A stretch of 64,000 bases of DNA from Chitinophagaceae bacterium (GTDB lineage Bacteria; Bacteroidota; Bacteroidia; Chitinophagales; Chitinophagaceae), in the NCBI GenBank assembly GCA_947488765.1, contig CANLAE010000001.1, forward strand, positions 186,001 through 250,000. The letters run 5' to 3'. The notes below the pieces were generated by a model. That model did not search any database and was not told the origin of the DNA. It saw only the letters and a program-made list of their open reading frames with translations. This document shows, one piece after another, positions 46,052 through 54,403 of the stretch; the stretch's first letter is position 1; every line of letters starts with the position of its first letter. The translations under genes and the position numbers were made by a program.

Positions 46052-46502
46052 TTGCTTCTTTTATTAAATTTAATTCAAACCCTTTTTGTAATAAATAATT
46101 TGTTGTTTTTACCTGACGATTGATATACTGTTCTTGTTTTAAACTGTTCCATTTGGTAATGGTTAATTTTTTTAAAGTTGTCGTATAGTCTAACTCATCA
46201 ATTTCTTTGAATGCTTTTTTAATTACGTAATCATTAATTTTTTTTTGCTTCAGTTCATATTTTATTTTAATTCTTCCCCATTGCTTCATTCTAAATTTAC
46301 CACCTGCAAATTGTTGTGCATATCGTTCTTCGTTCAAATAATCTTCCTCAATTAATCTGCTCAGCAGCATCTCTACCTCTTGTTTATTTAAGCCAAATCC
46401 ATATAGTTTTTCCTTTACCTCTGTATGACAGCGCTCCTGGTAACTGCAAAAATGCTTTCCTTTTTGATATGCCTGCTCGACTGTAAGATGTTGTTTAAAC
46501 AA
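46029..46502 (-). CDS. recX: Regulatory protein RecX
   Basis: This 157-residue helical protein limits RecA filament growth. RecX repeats are visible: CSYQERCHTEVKEKLYGFGL, IEEDYLNEERYAQQFAGGKF and KQWGRIKIKYELKQKKI. The start is TTG at 46502, because an in-frame stop lies just upstream and no ATG precedes the first repeat. recA is not in the window. It is divergent from dnaN with 205 bp between, and its stop is inside the start of the LpxR-like gene. Confidence 0.88.
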   Translation of the reverse strand: MFKQHLTVEQAYQKGKHFCSYQERCHTEVKEKLYGFGLNKQEVEMLLSRLIEEDYLNEERYAQQFAGGKFRMKQWGRIKIKYELKQKKINDYVIKKAFKEIDELDYTTTLKKLTITKWNSLKQEQYINRQVKTTNYLLQKGFELNLIKEAIANIQSK

Positions 46503-46676
46503 AATGAATTTTTACTTACAAAAGTAACCAAAGGATACAATTTTTCTTTGTTTGTATTACTAATCTGCGGTTTTCAAAAAAACGATAATATCTACGTCCA
46601 ATTCACAAGTCATCAACAATTTTGACATTAACGAATTTGTGTAAAATTTGTATGGTGTAATCTTAACATTTTACAG

Positions 46677-46684
46677 TACGTTTG
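46677..46684 (+). promoter_or_regulatory. Candidate −7 element of the dnaN promoter
   Basis: TACGTTTG matches TAnnTTTG and lies 23 bp upstream of the dnaN ATG. The nearest upstream TTG (46648-46650) is 26 bp away, slightly beyond the usual spacing. Confidence 0.4.
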
Positions 46685-46707
46685 TCATAATCTTAAAAAA
46701 CAGAACA

Positions 46708-47823
46708 ATGAAGTTTATTGTTTCATCATCTTCCCTTTTAAAGCACCTGCAACAAATTAGCGGTGTTATTAATGCCAATACGGTATTGCCAATTTTAGAA
46801 GATTTTTTATTTGATATTCAGGATAAAAAATTAAGTATTACTGCAACCGATTTAGAAACGGTAATGCGTGTGCAAATGGATATTGAAAGTAAAGTAAGCG
46901 GTAAGGTTTGTATACCTGCAAAGATTTTATTGGACTCTCTTAAAAACATTGCAGACCAACCATTAACTATTAGTATTGACAAAAATTATGGCATAGAAAT
47001 CACAAGTGATAATGGTAAGTATAAATTGATGGGTGAAAATCCGGATAATTTTCCAAAAGAACCTACAGCAGATGACGCTACAGGGTTTACCATGTCAAGC
47101 GGAGCTTTGGTAACTGCAATTAACAAAACAATTTTTGCTGTAAGTAACGACGATTTACGTCCGGCAATGACTGGTGTATTTTTTGAATTAACACCAGAAA
47201 GTGTTCAGTTTGTTGCAACAGACGCTCACCGATTGGTTCGTTATAAAAGAACCGATGCAAAAGCAACAAAAGCCGATTCCTTTATCGTTCCTAAAAAACC
47301 ATTGAACCTGGTAAAAAATGCATTACCTGATAATGACGATGAAATAAAAATCAGCTACAACAAAAATCATTTGTTTGTAAGTCATGGCGACGTACAAATG
47401 ATTTGCAGATTAATTGATGCAAGATTCCCGGATTATAAAGTGGTAATCCCTGCAGATAATCCGTATCATTTGGTTGTAAATAAAAATGATTTTCAAAATG
47501 CATTACGCCGCATCAATGTTTTTAGCAATAAAAGCACCAATCAGGTTGCATTACATATTAACGGCAGCGAATTGCAAATGACAGCTCAGGATGTAGATTT
47601 TAGTAATGAAGGGAATGAACGGATGAGTTGCCAATATAATGGTGAAGATTTACAAATTGCTTTCAACGCAAAATTTTTAATTGAAATGTTGAATGCTGCA
47701 GATACAAATGATGTTCGTTTAGAACTTTCAACACCTACAAAAGCAGGGTTGGTAAAACCTACTGAACAAGCAGAAGGCGAAGATTTATTGATGTTGGTAA
47801 TGCCTTTGATGTTGAATAATTAA
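46708..47823 (+). CDS. dnaN: DNA polymerase III beta subunit (sliding clamp)
   Basis: This 371-residue clamp tethers the replicative polymerase to DNA. I start at the ATG at 46708 (MKFIVSSSSLLKHLQQ), which restores the standard length; a frame opens 20 codons earlier but reads through the promoter. The three clamp domains are visible, with FVATDAHRLVRYKR in the second and the C-terminal MLVMPLMLNN matching the conserved end of the clamp. dnaA is not next to it, so this is not the classic dnaA-dnaN origin locus. It is divergent from recX and followed by a hairpin terminator. Confidence 0.96.
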   Translation: MKFIVSSSSLLKHLQQISGVINANTVLPILEDFLFDIQDKKLSITATDLETVMRVQMDIESKVSGKVCIPAKILLDSLKNIADQPLTISIDKNYGIEITSDNGKYKLMGENPDNFPKEPTADDATGFTMSSGALVTAINKTIFAVSNDDLRPAMTGVFFELTPESVQFVATDAHRLVRYKRTDAKATKADSFIVPKKPLNLVKNALPDNDDEIKISYNKNHLFVSHGDVQMICRLIDARFPDYKVVIPADNPYHLVVNKNDFQNALRRINVFSNKSTNQVALHINGSELQMTAQDVDFSNEGNERMSCQYNGEDLQIAFNAKFLIEMLNAADTNDVRLELSTPTKAGLVKPTEQAEGEDLLMLVMPLMLNN

Positions 47824-47846
47824 AATATTCTCAAGTAATAAATAGC

Positions 47847-47877
47847 ATCCCCTTGCACTTGCAAAGGGATTTTTTTG
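47847..47877 (+). terminator. Intrinsic terminator of dnaN
   Basis: The stem ATCCCCTTGCA pairs with TGCAAAGGGAT around a CT loop with one bulged A, followed by seven T residues. It ends 32 bp before the next ATG. Confidence 0.8.
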
Positions 47878-47908
47878 TTTGTATATTCACGTTTCAAAAA
47901 CGATTGCA

Positions 47909-48733
47909 ATGCTTGAAAACATCATTCAACATTTCTCAACTTTAGACCAACGCCCTATAGAAAGATTGGCTTTTTTAGTAGGTGGTCTATTGATTTTTTG
48001 GATAATTGAAGGCGCAATTCCTTTGTTTCAAAATCAATATAAAAAAACAAAGCTTCGTCATGCTGTAGTTAATTTTTCATTTACACTCATTCATTTGCTC
48101 ATTCATACTTTTTTGGCAATTGTCATCATTCAACTAAGTGATTGGTGCAAAGCAAAACAATTTGGATTGGTGTATTGGCTGCAAGCTTCCATTGTTTCAA
48201 CTATTCTTATTTCTTTTTTAGTATTGGATTTTTTTGGCGGATGGTTGGTACACATTACCGAGCATAAAGTAAAATTTTTGTGGCAATTTCATGTAGTGCA
48301 TCATGCAGATAATAATGTTGATGTTACTACAGGCCTTAGGCATCATCCAATAGAAAGTATTTTGCGAGGATGCTTCTTTTTTATGGGTATCTTACTCAGT
48401 GGTGCACCCATGTATGCTGTAATGATTTTTCAAACAATATTAATTGTTGCAACAGCATTTACACATGCCAATATTCGTTTACCAAAATGGTTAGATACTG
48501 CCTTAAGTTATATTTTAGTTAGCCCCAATATGCACAAAGTACACCATCATTGGAAACAACCTTACACCGATACCAATTATGGTGCAATATTGAGTATTTG
48601 GGACAGACTTTTGGGAACATTTGCACACCTCGATGCTCAGCAAATTAAATACGGATTGGATAGATATTATCCCAATGAAAAAGATGAAGACTTTCTGTTA
48701 TTATTAAAAAAGCCTTTTACTAAAATGGAATAA
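47909..48733 (+). CDS. Fatty acid hydroxylase / sterol desaturase family membrane protein
   Basis: This 274-residue integral membrane di-iron protein has several hydrophobic helices and the histidine clusters of the superfamily: HVVHHADNNVDVTTGLRHHP and MHKVHHHW. These bind two irons for C-H hydroxylation of a lipid. I use the ATG at 47909 (MLENIIQHF), since the TTG ten codons earlier lies in the dnaN terminator. The substrate is unknown; bacteroidete members include carotenoid and sphingolipid-type hydroxylases. It is 120 bp upstream of kdsB, with one copy of the dispersed repeat between them. Confidence 0.85.
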   Translation: MLENIIQHFSTLDQRPIERLAFLVGGLLIFWIIEGAIPLFQNQYKKTKLRHAVVNFSFTLIHLLIHTFLAIVIIQLSDWCKAKQFGLVYWLQASIVSTILISFLVLDFFGGWLVHITEHKVKFLWQFHVVHHADNNVDVTTGLRHHPIESILRGCFFFMGILLSGAPMYAVMIFQTILIVATAFTHANIRLPKWLDTALSYILVSPNMHKVHHHWKQPYTDTNYGAILSIWDRLLGTFAHLDAQQIKYGLDRYYPNEKDEDFLLLLKKPFTKME

Positions 48734-48772
48734 TTTGATGTTACAAGCTTTTGAATAAATATTGGGCAATTA

Positions 48773-48815
48773 TTGCGTCGCACACTTGTACTGCAACAAT
48801 ACTATGTAACAACTA
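48773..48815 (+). repeat. Dispersed repeat, copy 2 (upstream of kdsB)
   Basis: The 17-nt core TTGCGTCGCACACTTGT at 48773-48789 is identical to copies at 20728 and 59430. The following 26 nt resemble copy 1. It lies 65-81 bp before the kdsB ATG. Confidence 0.75.
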
Positions 48816-48853
48816 TTTCATTTTCAAACTGCATCTTTGTAAAAATAAATCTG

Positions 48854-49573
48854 ATGAAAAAAGTTGCAATGATTCCTGCACGCTATGCTGCTACTCGTTT
48901 TCCTGCAAAGCTGATGCAATTACTAGGTAACAAAACTGTTATCAGACATACCTATGATAATACTGTTGCTACAGAGTTGTTTGATGAAGTTTGGGTGGTA
49001 ACAGATAGCAGCATTATCTATGATGAAATTGTAAATAATGGCGGCAATGCAATCATGAGCATTAACCCACATGAAAGCGGTAGCGATAGAATTGCAGAAG
49101 CAATTGCAACTATGGATGTTGATATTGTTGTTAATGTGCAAGGTGATGAACCTTTTGTACAACCAGCCCCACTTGAAAAACTGTTACAAACTTTTGAAGA
49201 CGCTTCTGTACAGGTAGCAAGTTTGATGCAGGTTTTAACCGATGCAAAATCAATAGCAGACCCTAATTATGTAAAAGTTGCAGTAGATAAAAATTGGAAT
49301 AGTTTGTTATTCAGCCGCAGCCCAATTCCCTATCACAGAGATCAAAATATTGTTCCTATTTATTACGAACATATTGGTGTGTATGCATTTCGTAAAGAAG
49401 CACTACTGAATTTTTCTTCTTGGTCCATTACACCATTGGAAGCTGCAGAAAAAATAGAATGTTTGCGCTACCTTGAAAATGGTATTCCATTAAAAATGGT
49501 TGTTACCGAATACATGGGGGTAGAAATAGACACTCCCGAAGATTTGGAAAAAGCAACACAGTTGTTGAAATAA
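48854..49573 (+). CDS. kdsB: 3-deoxy-manno-octulosonate cytidylyltransferase
   Basis: This 239-residue enzyme activates KDO as CMP-KDO for lipopolysaccharide inner-core synthesis. The N-terminal AMIPARYAATRFPAKLM is the nucleotide-binding signature. Other landmarks are DIVVNVQGDEPFVQP with the metal-binding Asp, YYEHIGVYAFRKEAL, and CLRYLENG near the end. I take the ATG at 48854: an upstream TTG in frame begins inside the dispersed repeat. A CATCTTTG box (one mismatch from TAnnTTTG, 48832-48839) precedes it. It pairs functionally with the kdsD-like gene at the left edge. Confidence 0.95.
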   Translation: MKKVAMIPARYAATRFPAKLMQLLGNKTVIRHTYDNTVATELFDEVWVVTDSSIIYDEIVNNGGNAIMSINPHESGSDRIAEAIATMDVDIVVNVQGDEPFVQPAPLEKLLQTFEDASVQVASLMQVLTDAKSIADPNYVKVAVDKNWNSLLFSRSPIPYHRDQNIVPIYYEHIGVYAFRKEALLNFSSWSITPLEAAEKIECLRYLENGIPLKMVVTEYMGVEIDTPEDLEKATQLLK

Positions 49574-49582
49574 AAAGCTTTT

Positions 49583-50545
49583 TTAATTGCTGATTTTTTC
49601 GTTTTTAATTGGTGAGTAATCTGTTTTGTTTATTCCATTAACCATTATCCTTTCAAAATAACATTTTACGCCTGTTGCAATATTCATGTCTTCTACATTT
49701 TGTATATGGAAATGCAAATGTGGTTCTGATGAATTTCCTGAATTGCCGCAAAGCCCTAAAACCTCCCCCTGTATTACCTTTTGTCCTTGTTTTACTACAA
49801 TAGAATGTTGTTTGAAATGAGCAAAAAATAAATATTCATTGTTTTTTGTCTTAATAATAACGGTATTCCCCGGAACATAAATGGGGTTTGAATCTCCCGG
49901 AACATTATCTTTTATTCCATCAACTACCAATACAATTTCACCATCACAGGGAGCCAATAATTCTTTTCCAAAAGCATAATAATCTTCATTATTAATGCCA
50001 TCAGTTTTATATGATTTTCCTTTTTCGTTTTTTATTACAATATCAAAAGCATTTTTTTGTGCTTCACTTTCAACATGGTAATTCAATTCTTTTGTATCAC
50101 CACCCCAAACTACTGTCCAATCGCCTTTAAAAGGAAGTTGTAATTTGGTGATGTTGCGTTCTATTTTTGGTAAATTATTTTCTTTAAATGGTTTTACAAA
50201 AAGTCCATTAATCTTCGAATCATTATCCACTGAAATATTTATTGCAAACAAAGCCCTTTCAAATGTTGTCTTATATGACGCATATTTTTGTTCGTATTTT
50301 ACAAAGGTTCTTTTGGTAATTTTCCCCGCCTGATTTTTCAATCCTTCTAAAAACTCTTTTGTTTTATCAAGCGGTAATGCTTTCTGCAATACGTTTGAAA
50401 ATGAAGCAAATATTGAATCGAAATTATTTGCATTATAATTTTTTTCAAAGTTGTCTGCAACTATTTTATAGGTTGATTTTTCTGTCTGAGCAAAAGAAGA
50501 AACAGATAAAGAAATGATGGAAATTAAAATTATTATTTTTTTCAT
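49583..50545 (-). CDS. Secreted M23 (LytM-like) peptidase with DUF3887-like N-terminus
   Basis: This 320-residue secreted protein has a signal peptide (MKKIIILISIISLSVSSFAQ), an N-terminal domain of about 110 residues similar to DUF3887 (NFEKNYNANNFDSIFASFSN), and a C-terminal M23 domain. Within the M23 domain, GEVLGLCGNSGNSSEPHLHFHIQN carries the HxH zinc motif. The first zinc-binding motif appears to be degenerate: YYAFGKELLAPCDGEIV has no clear HxGxD. So zinc binding may be incomplete, and it could be an activator type rather than an active endopeptidase. It is convergent with kdsB (9 bp) and divergent from polA. Confidence 0.82.
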   Translation of the reverse strand: MKKIIILISIISLSVSSFAQTEKSTYKIVADNFEKNYNANNFDSIFASFSNVLQKALPLDKTKEFLEGLKNQAGKITKRTFVKYEQKYASYKTTFERALFAINISVDNDSKINGLFVKPFKENNLPKIERNITKLQLPFKGDWTVVWGGDTKELNYHVESEAQKNAFDIVIKNEKGKSYKTDGINNEDYYAFGKELLAPCDGEIVLVVDGIKDNVPGDSNPIYVPGNTVIIKTKNNEYLFFAHFKQHSIVVKQGQKVIQGEVLGLCGNSGNSSEPHLHFHIQNVEDMNIATGVKCYFERIMVNGINKTDYSPIKNEKISN

Positions 50546-50682
50546 TTGTCACGTATTTAATCAAATTTAAATTAATGTATTTTAAGTAAGTAATTTTATT
50601 TTTTGAAAGGAATCGTTATAATTTTAGCAACTTATCTTGTATTCTATTTGCTTAAACATCAACTGTTACCTACCTTAGCCAA

Positions 50683-53535
50683 ATGCAAAAAAAGTTGTTT
50701 TTATTAGATGCATATGCACTTATTTTCAGAGCATATTATGCATTAATACGTAGCCCAAGAGTAACTACAAGTGGCAAAAATACCAATGCCCAATTTGGCT
50801 TTACCAACGCATTGGTAGAATTGATGAACAAAGAGAAACCTACACATCTTGCCGTTTGTTTTGATATGGATGGCAAAACAGAAAGACACACTGATTTTGC
50901 AGATTATAAAGCCAACCGTCAAGAAACACCCGAAGATTTATTGGCTGCTGTTCCCGATATCAAAAAAATCATTGAAGGTTTTAATATTCCCGTGATTGGT
51001 GTAAGAGGTTATGAAGCAGATGATGTAATTGGCACACTGGCTTGGGAAGCACATGATGCGGGTTATGATGTATTTATGGTAACTCCCGATAAAGATTATG
51101 GACAGTTGGTTCGAGATGGTATCAGCATTTATAAACCCGGTTATCAAGGAGGCGATGTAGAAATTTTAGGACCAAAAGAAGTTTGTGCAAGATGGGATAT
51201 TGAAAGAGTAGATCAGGTTGTGGACATGTTGGGATTGATGGGCGATGCGGTAGATAATATCCCAGGCATTAAAGGTGTAGGTGAAAAAACGGCTGCTAAA
51301 TTATTGAAGGAATATGGCACATTGGAAAATGTATTGGCGAATGCCGATAACATCAAAGGTTCAATTGGTGAAAAAGTAAGAGCCGGTAAAGATGGAGCAA
51401 TCATGAGCAAAAAACTGGCCACCATTATTACCAAAAGCCCAGTTGTTTTTCATGAAGAAGATTTCAAATTGAAAGATTGGAATAAAGAAGCATTGAAGGA
51501 AGTATTTACGGAGTTGGAATTTAAAACAATGGCTAAAAGAATTTTGGGCGAAGACATTGTAGTAGCTCCCAAACAAACAACGGGTGTACAAACTGATTTG
51601 TTTGGAAATATTGTACCTCAAAAATCAACTACTATTCATCGCTCTGAAAATGAACCGGTGGTTGCATCACAATTTACAGAAGCACCAACACAAGCAGATA
51701 ATACAATTGCAGATAACAATATTTCTACTGTTGCGCACAATTATATTTTAGCCAATACACCGGAATTAATTCAACAAATGATTCAGGTTTTAATGCCGCA
51801 TCAGGAAGTTTGTTTTGATACCGAAACAACAGCTTTAGATGCCAATGAGGCCGAACTTGTTGGAATGAGTTTTGCTTGTCAGGCACATGAAGCTTATTAT
51901 ATTCCTTGTCCTGCAGACAAAACTGAAACAATAGCTATTTTGGCGCTATTGCAACCTTTGTTTAATGATGTTTCTAAAGTTTGGATTGGACAAAATATCA
52001 AGTACGATTTGTTGGTTTTAAAATGGTACAATATTGCATTGAAAGGAAATGTTTACGATACAATGCTTGCGCATTATGTATTAGAACCCGAAGGCAAAAG
52101 AAGCATGGATGTACTGAGTGCAAAATATTTAAATTATCAGCCTGTTTCCATTACTGAATTAATTGGCAAAAAAGGAAAACAGCAAGGCAATATGCGGGAT
52201 GTGGAGTTAGATATTATTAAAGAATATGCAGCTGAAGATGCAGATATTACCTTTCAATTAAAACAAAAACTACATCCGCAATTAGAAGAGAAAAAAGTAA
52301 GCAAAGTATTTTATGAAGTAGAAAATCCTTTGGTGAAAGTGTTGACAGACATGGAGTTTGAAGGCGTGAAAATTGATGAGGCGTTTTTAAATGATTACAG
52401 CAAAACCTTAGAAACAGAAGCCAATCAGGCAGAAGAAAGTGTGTATCAACAAGCCGGTGTTCGTTTTAATTTGGCTTCTCCAAAACAATTGGGCGAAGTA
52501 TTGTTTGATAAATTACAATTAGATCCATCTGCTAAAAAAACAAAAACCGGACAATACCAAACCGGTGAAGATGTGCTTTCTAAATTGGCTGTGAAAGGAC
52601 ATAAAATTGTTGATGATATTTTAATTTTTAGAGAGCTCACCAAATTAAAAAATACCTATGTAGATGCTTTGCCCTTGATGATCAATAGTAAAACTGGCAG
52701 AGTGCATACCAGCTATTCACAAGCTATTGCAGTTACCGGAAGATTGAGTAGCAACAACCCCAATCTTCAAAACATTCCTATACGAACAGAACGTGGAAAA
52801 GAAATAAGAAAGGCATTTATTCCAAGATCGAAAGACAGGGTTTTGGTAAGTGCCGATTACTCTCAAATTGAGTTACGTATTGTTGCTGCAATGAGTGGTG
52901 ATATTAATATGTGTGAAGCATTCAGAACCGGAAAAGATATTCATACAGCAACAGCTGCAAAAGTGTACAATGTAGCAGATACAGAGGTTACGAAAGAAAT
53001 GAGGTACAAAGCTAAGAGTGTAAATTTTGGAATTATATACGGACAAGGTGCATTTGGATTGGCAGATAATTTGGGTATTTCAAGAACGGAAGCAAAAGAA
53101 ATTATTGAAAATTATAAACGTGAATTTAGCAGTATTCAAAAGTACATGGATGCAACAATAAATTTTGCAAGAGAACATGGTTATGTAGAAACATTGATGG
53201 GAAGAAAAAGATGGTTGGCTGATATCAATTCTAGCAATTTTACGGTACGTGGATTTGCAGAACGAAATGCTATCAATAGTCCGATACAAGGTACTGCAGC
53301 TGATATGATTAAATTAGCAATGATTAAGATTCATGCAGCAATGCAACAAGCAAATTTGCAAAGCAAAATGATTTTACAGGTACATGATGAATTGGTATTT
53401 GATGCAGTGCCCGAAGAGCTGGAAGTATTAAAGCCATTGATTCTTGACAACATGAAGTCTGCTTTAATTTTACCAAATGAAGTTCCGGTAGATGCTGAAT
53501 TAGGTTTTGGTGAAAATTGGTTGTTGGCACATTAA
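50683..53535 (+). CDS. polA: DNA polymerase I
   Basis: This 950-residue polymerase has all three domains. The 5'-3' exonuclease occupies about 1-290 (with RGYEADDVIGTLAW and GLMGDAVDNIPGIKGVGEKTA). The 3'-5' proofreading domain keeps its DxE motif (Asp379, Glu381 in CFDTETTALD). The polymerase fills the C-terminal half, with DYSQIELRI and QVHDELVFDA holding the catalytic carboxylates. Residues about 290-355, between the first two domains, form a low-conservation linker rich in Thr and Ala. Length and layout are normal for Bacteroidota. It is monocistronic, divergent from the M23 gene. Confidence 0.97.
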   Translation: MQKKLFLLDAYALIFRAYYALIRSPRVTTSGKNTNAQFGFTNALVELMNKEKPTHLAVCFDMDGKTERHTDFADYKANRQETPEDLLAAVPDIKKIIEGFNIPVIGVRGYEADDVIGTLAWEAHDAGYDVFMVTPDKDYGQLVRDGISIYKPGYQGGDVEILGPKEVCARWDIERVDQVVDMLGLMGDAVDNIPGIKGVGEKTAAKLLKEYGTLENVLANADNIKGSIGEKVRAGKDGAIMSKKLATIITKSPVVFHEEDFKLKDWNKEALKEVFTELEFKTMAKRILGEDIVVAPKQTTGVQTDLFGNIVPQKSTTIHRSENEPVVASQFTEAPTQADNTIADNNISTVAHNYILANTPELIQQMIQVLMPHQEVCFDTETTALDANEAELVGMSFACQAHEAYYIPCPADKTETIAILALLQPLFNDVSKVWIGQNIKYDLLVLKWYNIALKGNVYDTMLAHYVLEPEGKRSMDVLSAKYLNYQPVSITELIGKKGKQQGNMRDVELDIIKEYAAEDADITFQLKQKLHPQLEEKKVSKVFYEVENPLVKVLTDMEFEGVKIDEAFLNDYSKTLETEANQAEESVYQQAGVRFNLASPKQLGEVLFDKLQLDPSAKKTKTGQYQTGEDVLSKLAVKGHKIVDDILIFRELTKLKNTYVDALPLMINSKTGRVHTSYSQAIAVTGRLSSNNPNLQNIPIRTERGKEIRKAFIPRSKDRVLVSADYSQIELRIVAAMSGDINMCEAFRTGKDIHTATAAKVYNVADTEVTKEMRYKAKSVNFGIIYGQGAFGLADNLGISRTEAKEIIENYKREFSSIQKYMDATINFAREHGYVETLMGRKRWLADINSSNFTVRGFAERNAINSPIQGTAADMIKLAMIKIHAAMQQANLQSKMILQVHDELVFDAVPEELEVLKPLILDNMKSALILPNEVPVDAELGFGENWLLAH

Positions 53536-53687
53536 TCCCTGTATTGATTATAAACAGTCTACAATAGTATTATATCTGAAATTTTAGTTTGAATTTAAGA
53601 TATTATAATGACCCTATTATTATTTGATCATTTAATTTCGGATATTGACTAATGCAAAGTTTGGCAATTAAACAATTGGGTATTAAA

Positions 53688-54308
53688 ATGAATTTAAAAT
53701 CAATATTTTTTTCGTTCTTATTGTTGAATATTTTATTAATTGCATGTACCAAAAGCAATAATTCGGTAGACATCCAAATGGGTGGGGGTTTTGATATTCT
53801 TACACCTGCAGATACGCCCAAGTTTATCACCTATACAATCAAAAAAGGGGAGCAATTCGCAGATTTAAACAACTATATTTCTGTAAATTATACCGAACAA
53901 AAATTTATTGTAAAGTTTGATAGTAGCGCTATTTATACGAATATAAATCCTGCAAATCAAGGAGACATCAACAAGTTGTATGGCTTTTCTGATAATGATA
54001 GTGCGCACCACTCATTTAGTGCAAGATTCGGCTGGAACTGGATAAACAATGCGCTTTGGTTGTATGCATATGTTTACAATAAAAGCGTTGTCTTTTTTCA
54101 ACCGCTAAGAACTGTACCTATTGGATCCGAAATTAATTGCAGCATTAAAGTGGATGGCAATAAATATGTTTTTACTGTAAACGGCAACCCTGTAAATATT
54201 CCCAGATCAAGTACCACAACTACCGGAAGGGGATATAAATTATATCCTTATTTCGGAGGCGATGAGTTGGCGCCTCATAACGTTACGATTACGATTAAAG
54301 AACTTTAG
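53688..54308 (+). CDS. Lipoprotein of unknown function
   Basis: This 206-residue protein starts at the ATG at 53688, which produces a lipoprotein signal (MNLKSIFFSFLLLNILLIA then Cys20). I do not recognise the mature part. After a Ser/Asn-rich linker and a glycine cluster (MGGGFD), it appears to be a beta-rich domain with aromatic strands such as FGWNWINNALWLYAYVY and a Lys-rich end (NVTITIKEL). It might be a concanavalin-like or surface-binding domain, but there is no motif to prove this. It lies 152 bp after polA and 95 bp before the M3 peptidase gene. Confidence 0.72.
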   Translation: MNLKSIFFSFLLLNILLIACTKSNNSVDIQMGGGFDILTPADTPKFITYTIKKGEQFADLNNYISVNYTEQKFIVKFDSSAIYTNINPANQGDINKLYGFSDNDSAHHSFSARFGWNWINNALWLYAYVYNKSVVFFQPLRTVPIGSEINCSIKVDGNKYVFTVNGNPVNIPRSSTTTTGRGYKLYPYFGGDELAPHNVTITIKEL

Positions 54309-54347
54309 ACTTAACAATTCCTTTATAATAATTAGTTATTAATCATT

Positions 54348-54384
54348 GTACTTGAAAATCTTCATTTTTGTTCAAGTACCTTTA
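54348..54384 (+). promoter_or_regulatory. Inverted repeat overlapping the M3 peptidase promoter
   Basis: GTACTTGAA (54348-54356) and TTCAAGTAC (54371-54379) form a perfect 9-bp inverted repeat with a 14-bp spacer. It overlaps a candidate −33 TTG (54352-54354) and a −7-like TACCTTTA (54377-54384), spaced 22 bp, 19 bp upstream of the M3 ATG. It could be an operator or a terminator of the preceding lipoprotein gene; no clear T run follows. Confidence 0.45.
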
Positions 54385-54403
54385 CCTTACAAAAAATAAA
54401 TTC

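Noticed and set aside
46648-46707. N-terminal extension of DnaN
   Set aside because: The longer frame reads through the promoter region, and the start at 46708 gives the standard clamp N-terminus and length.
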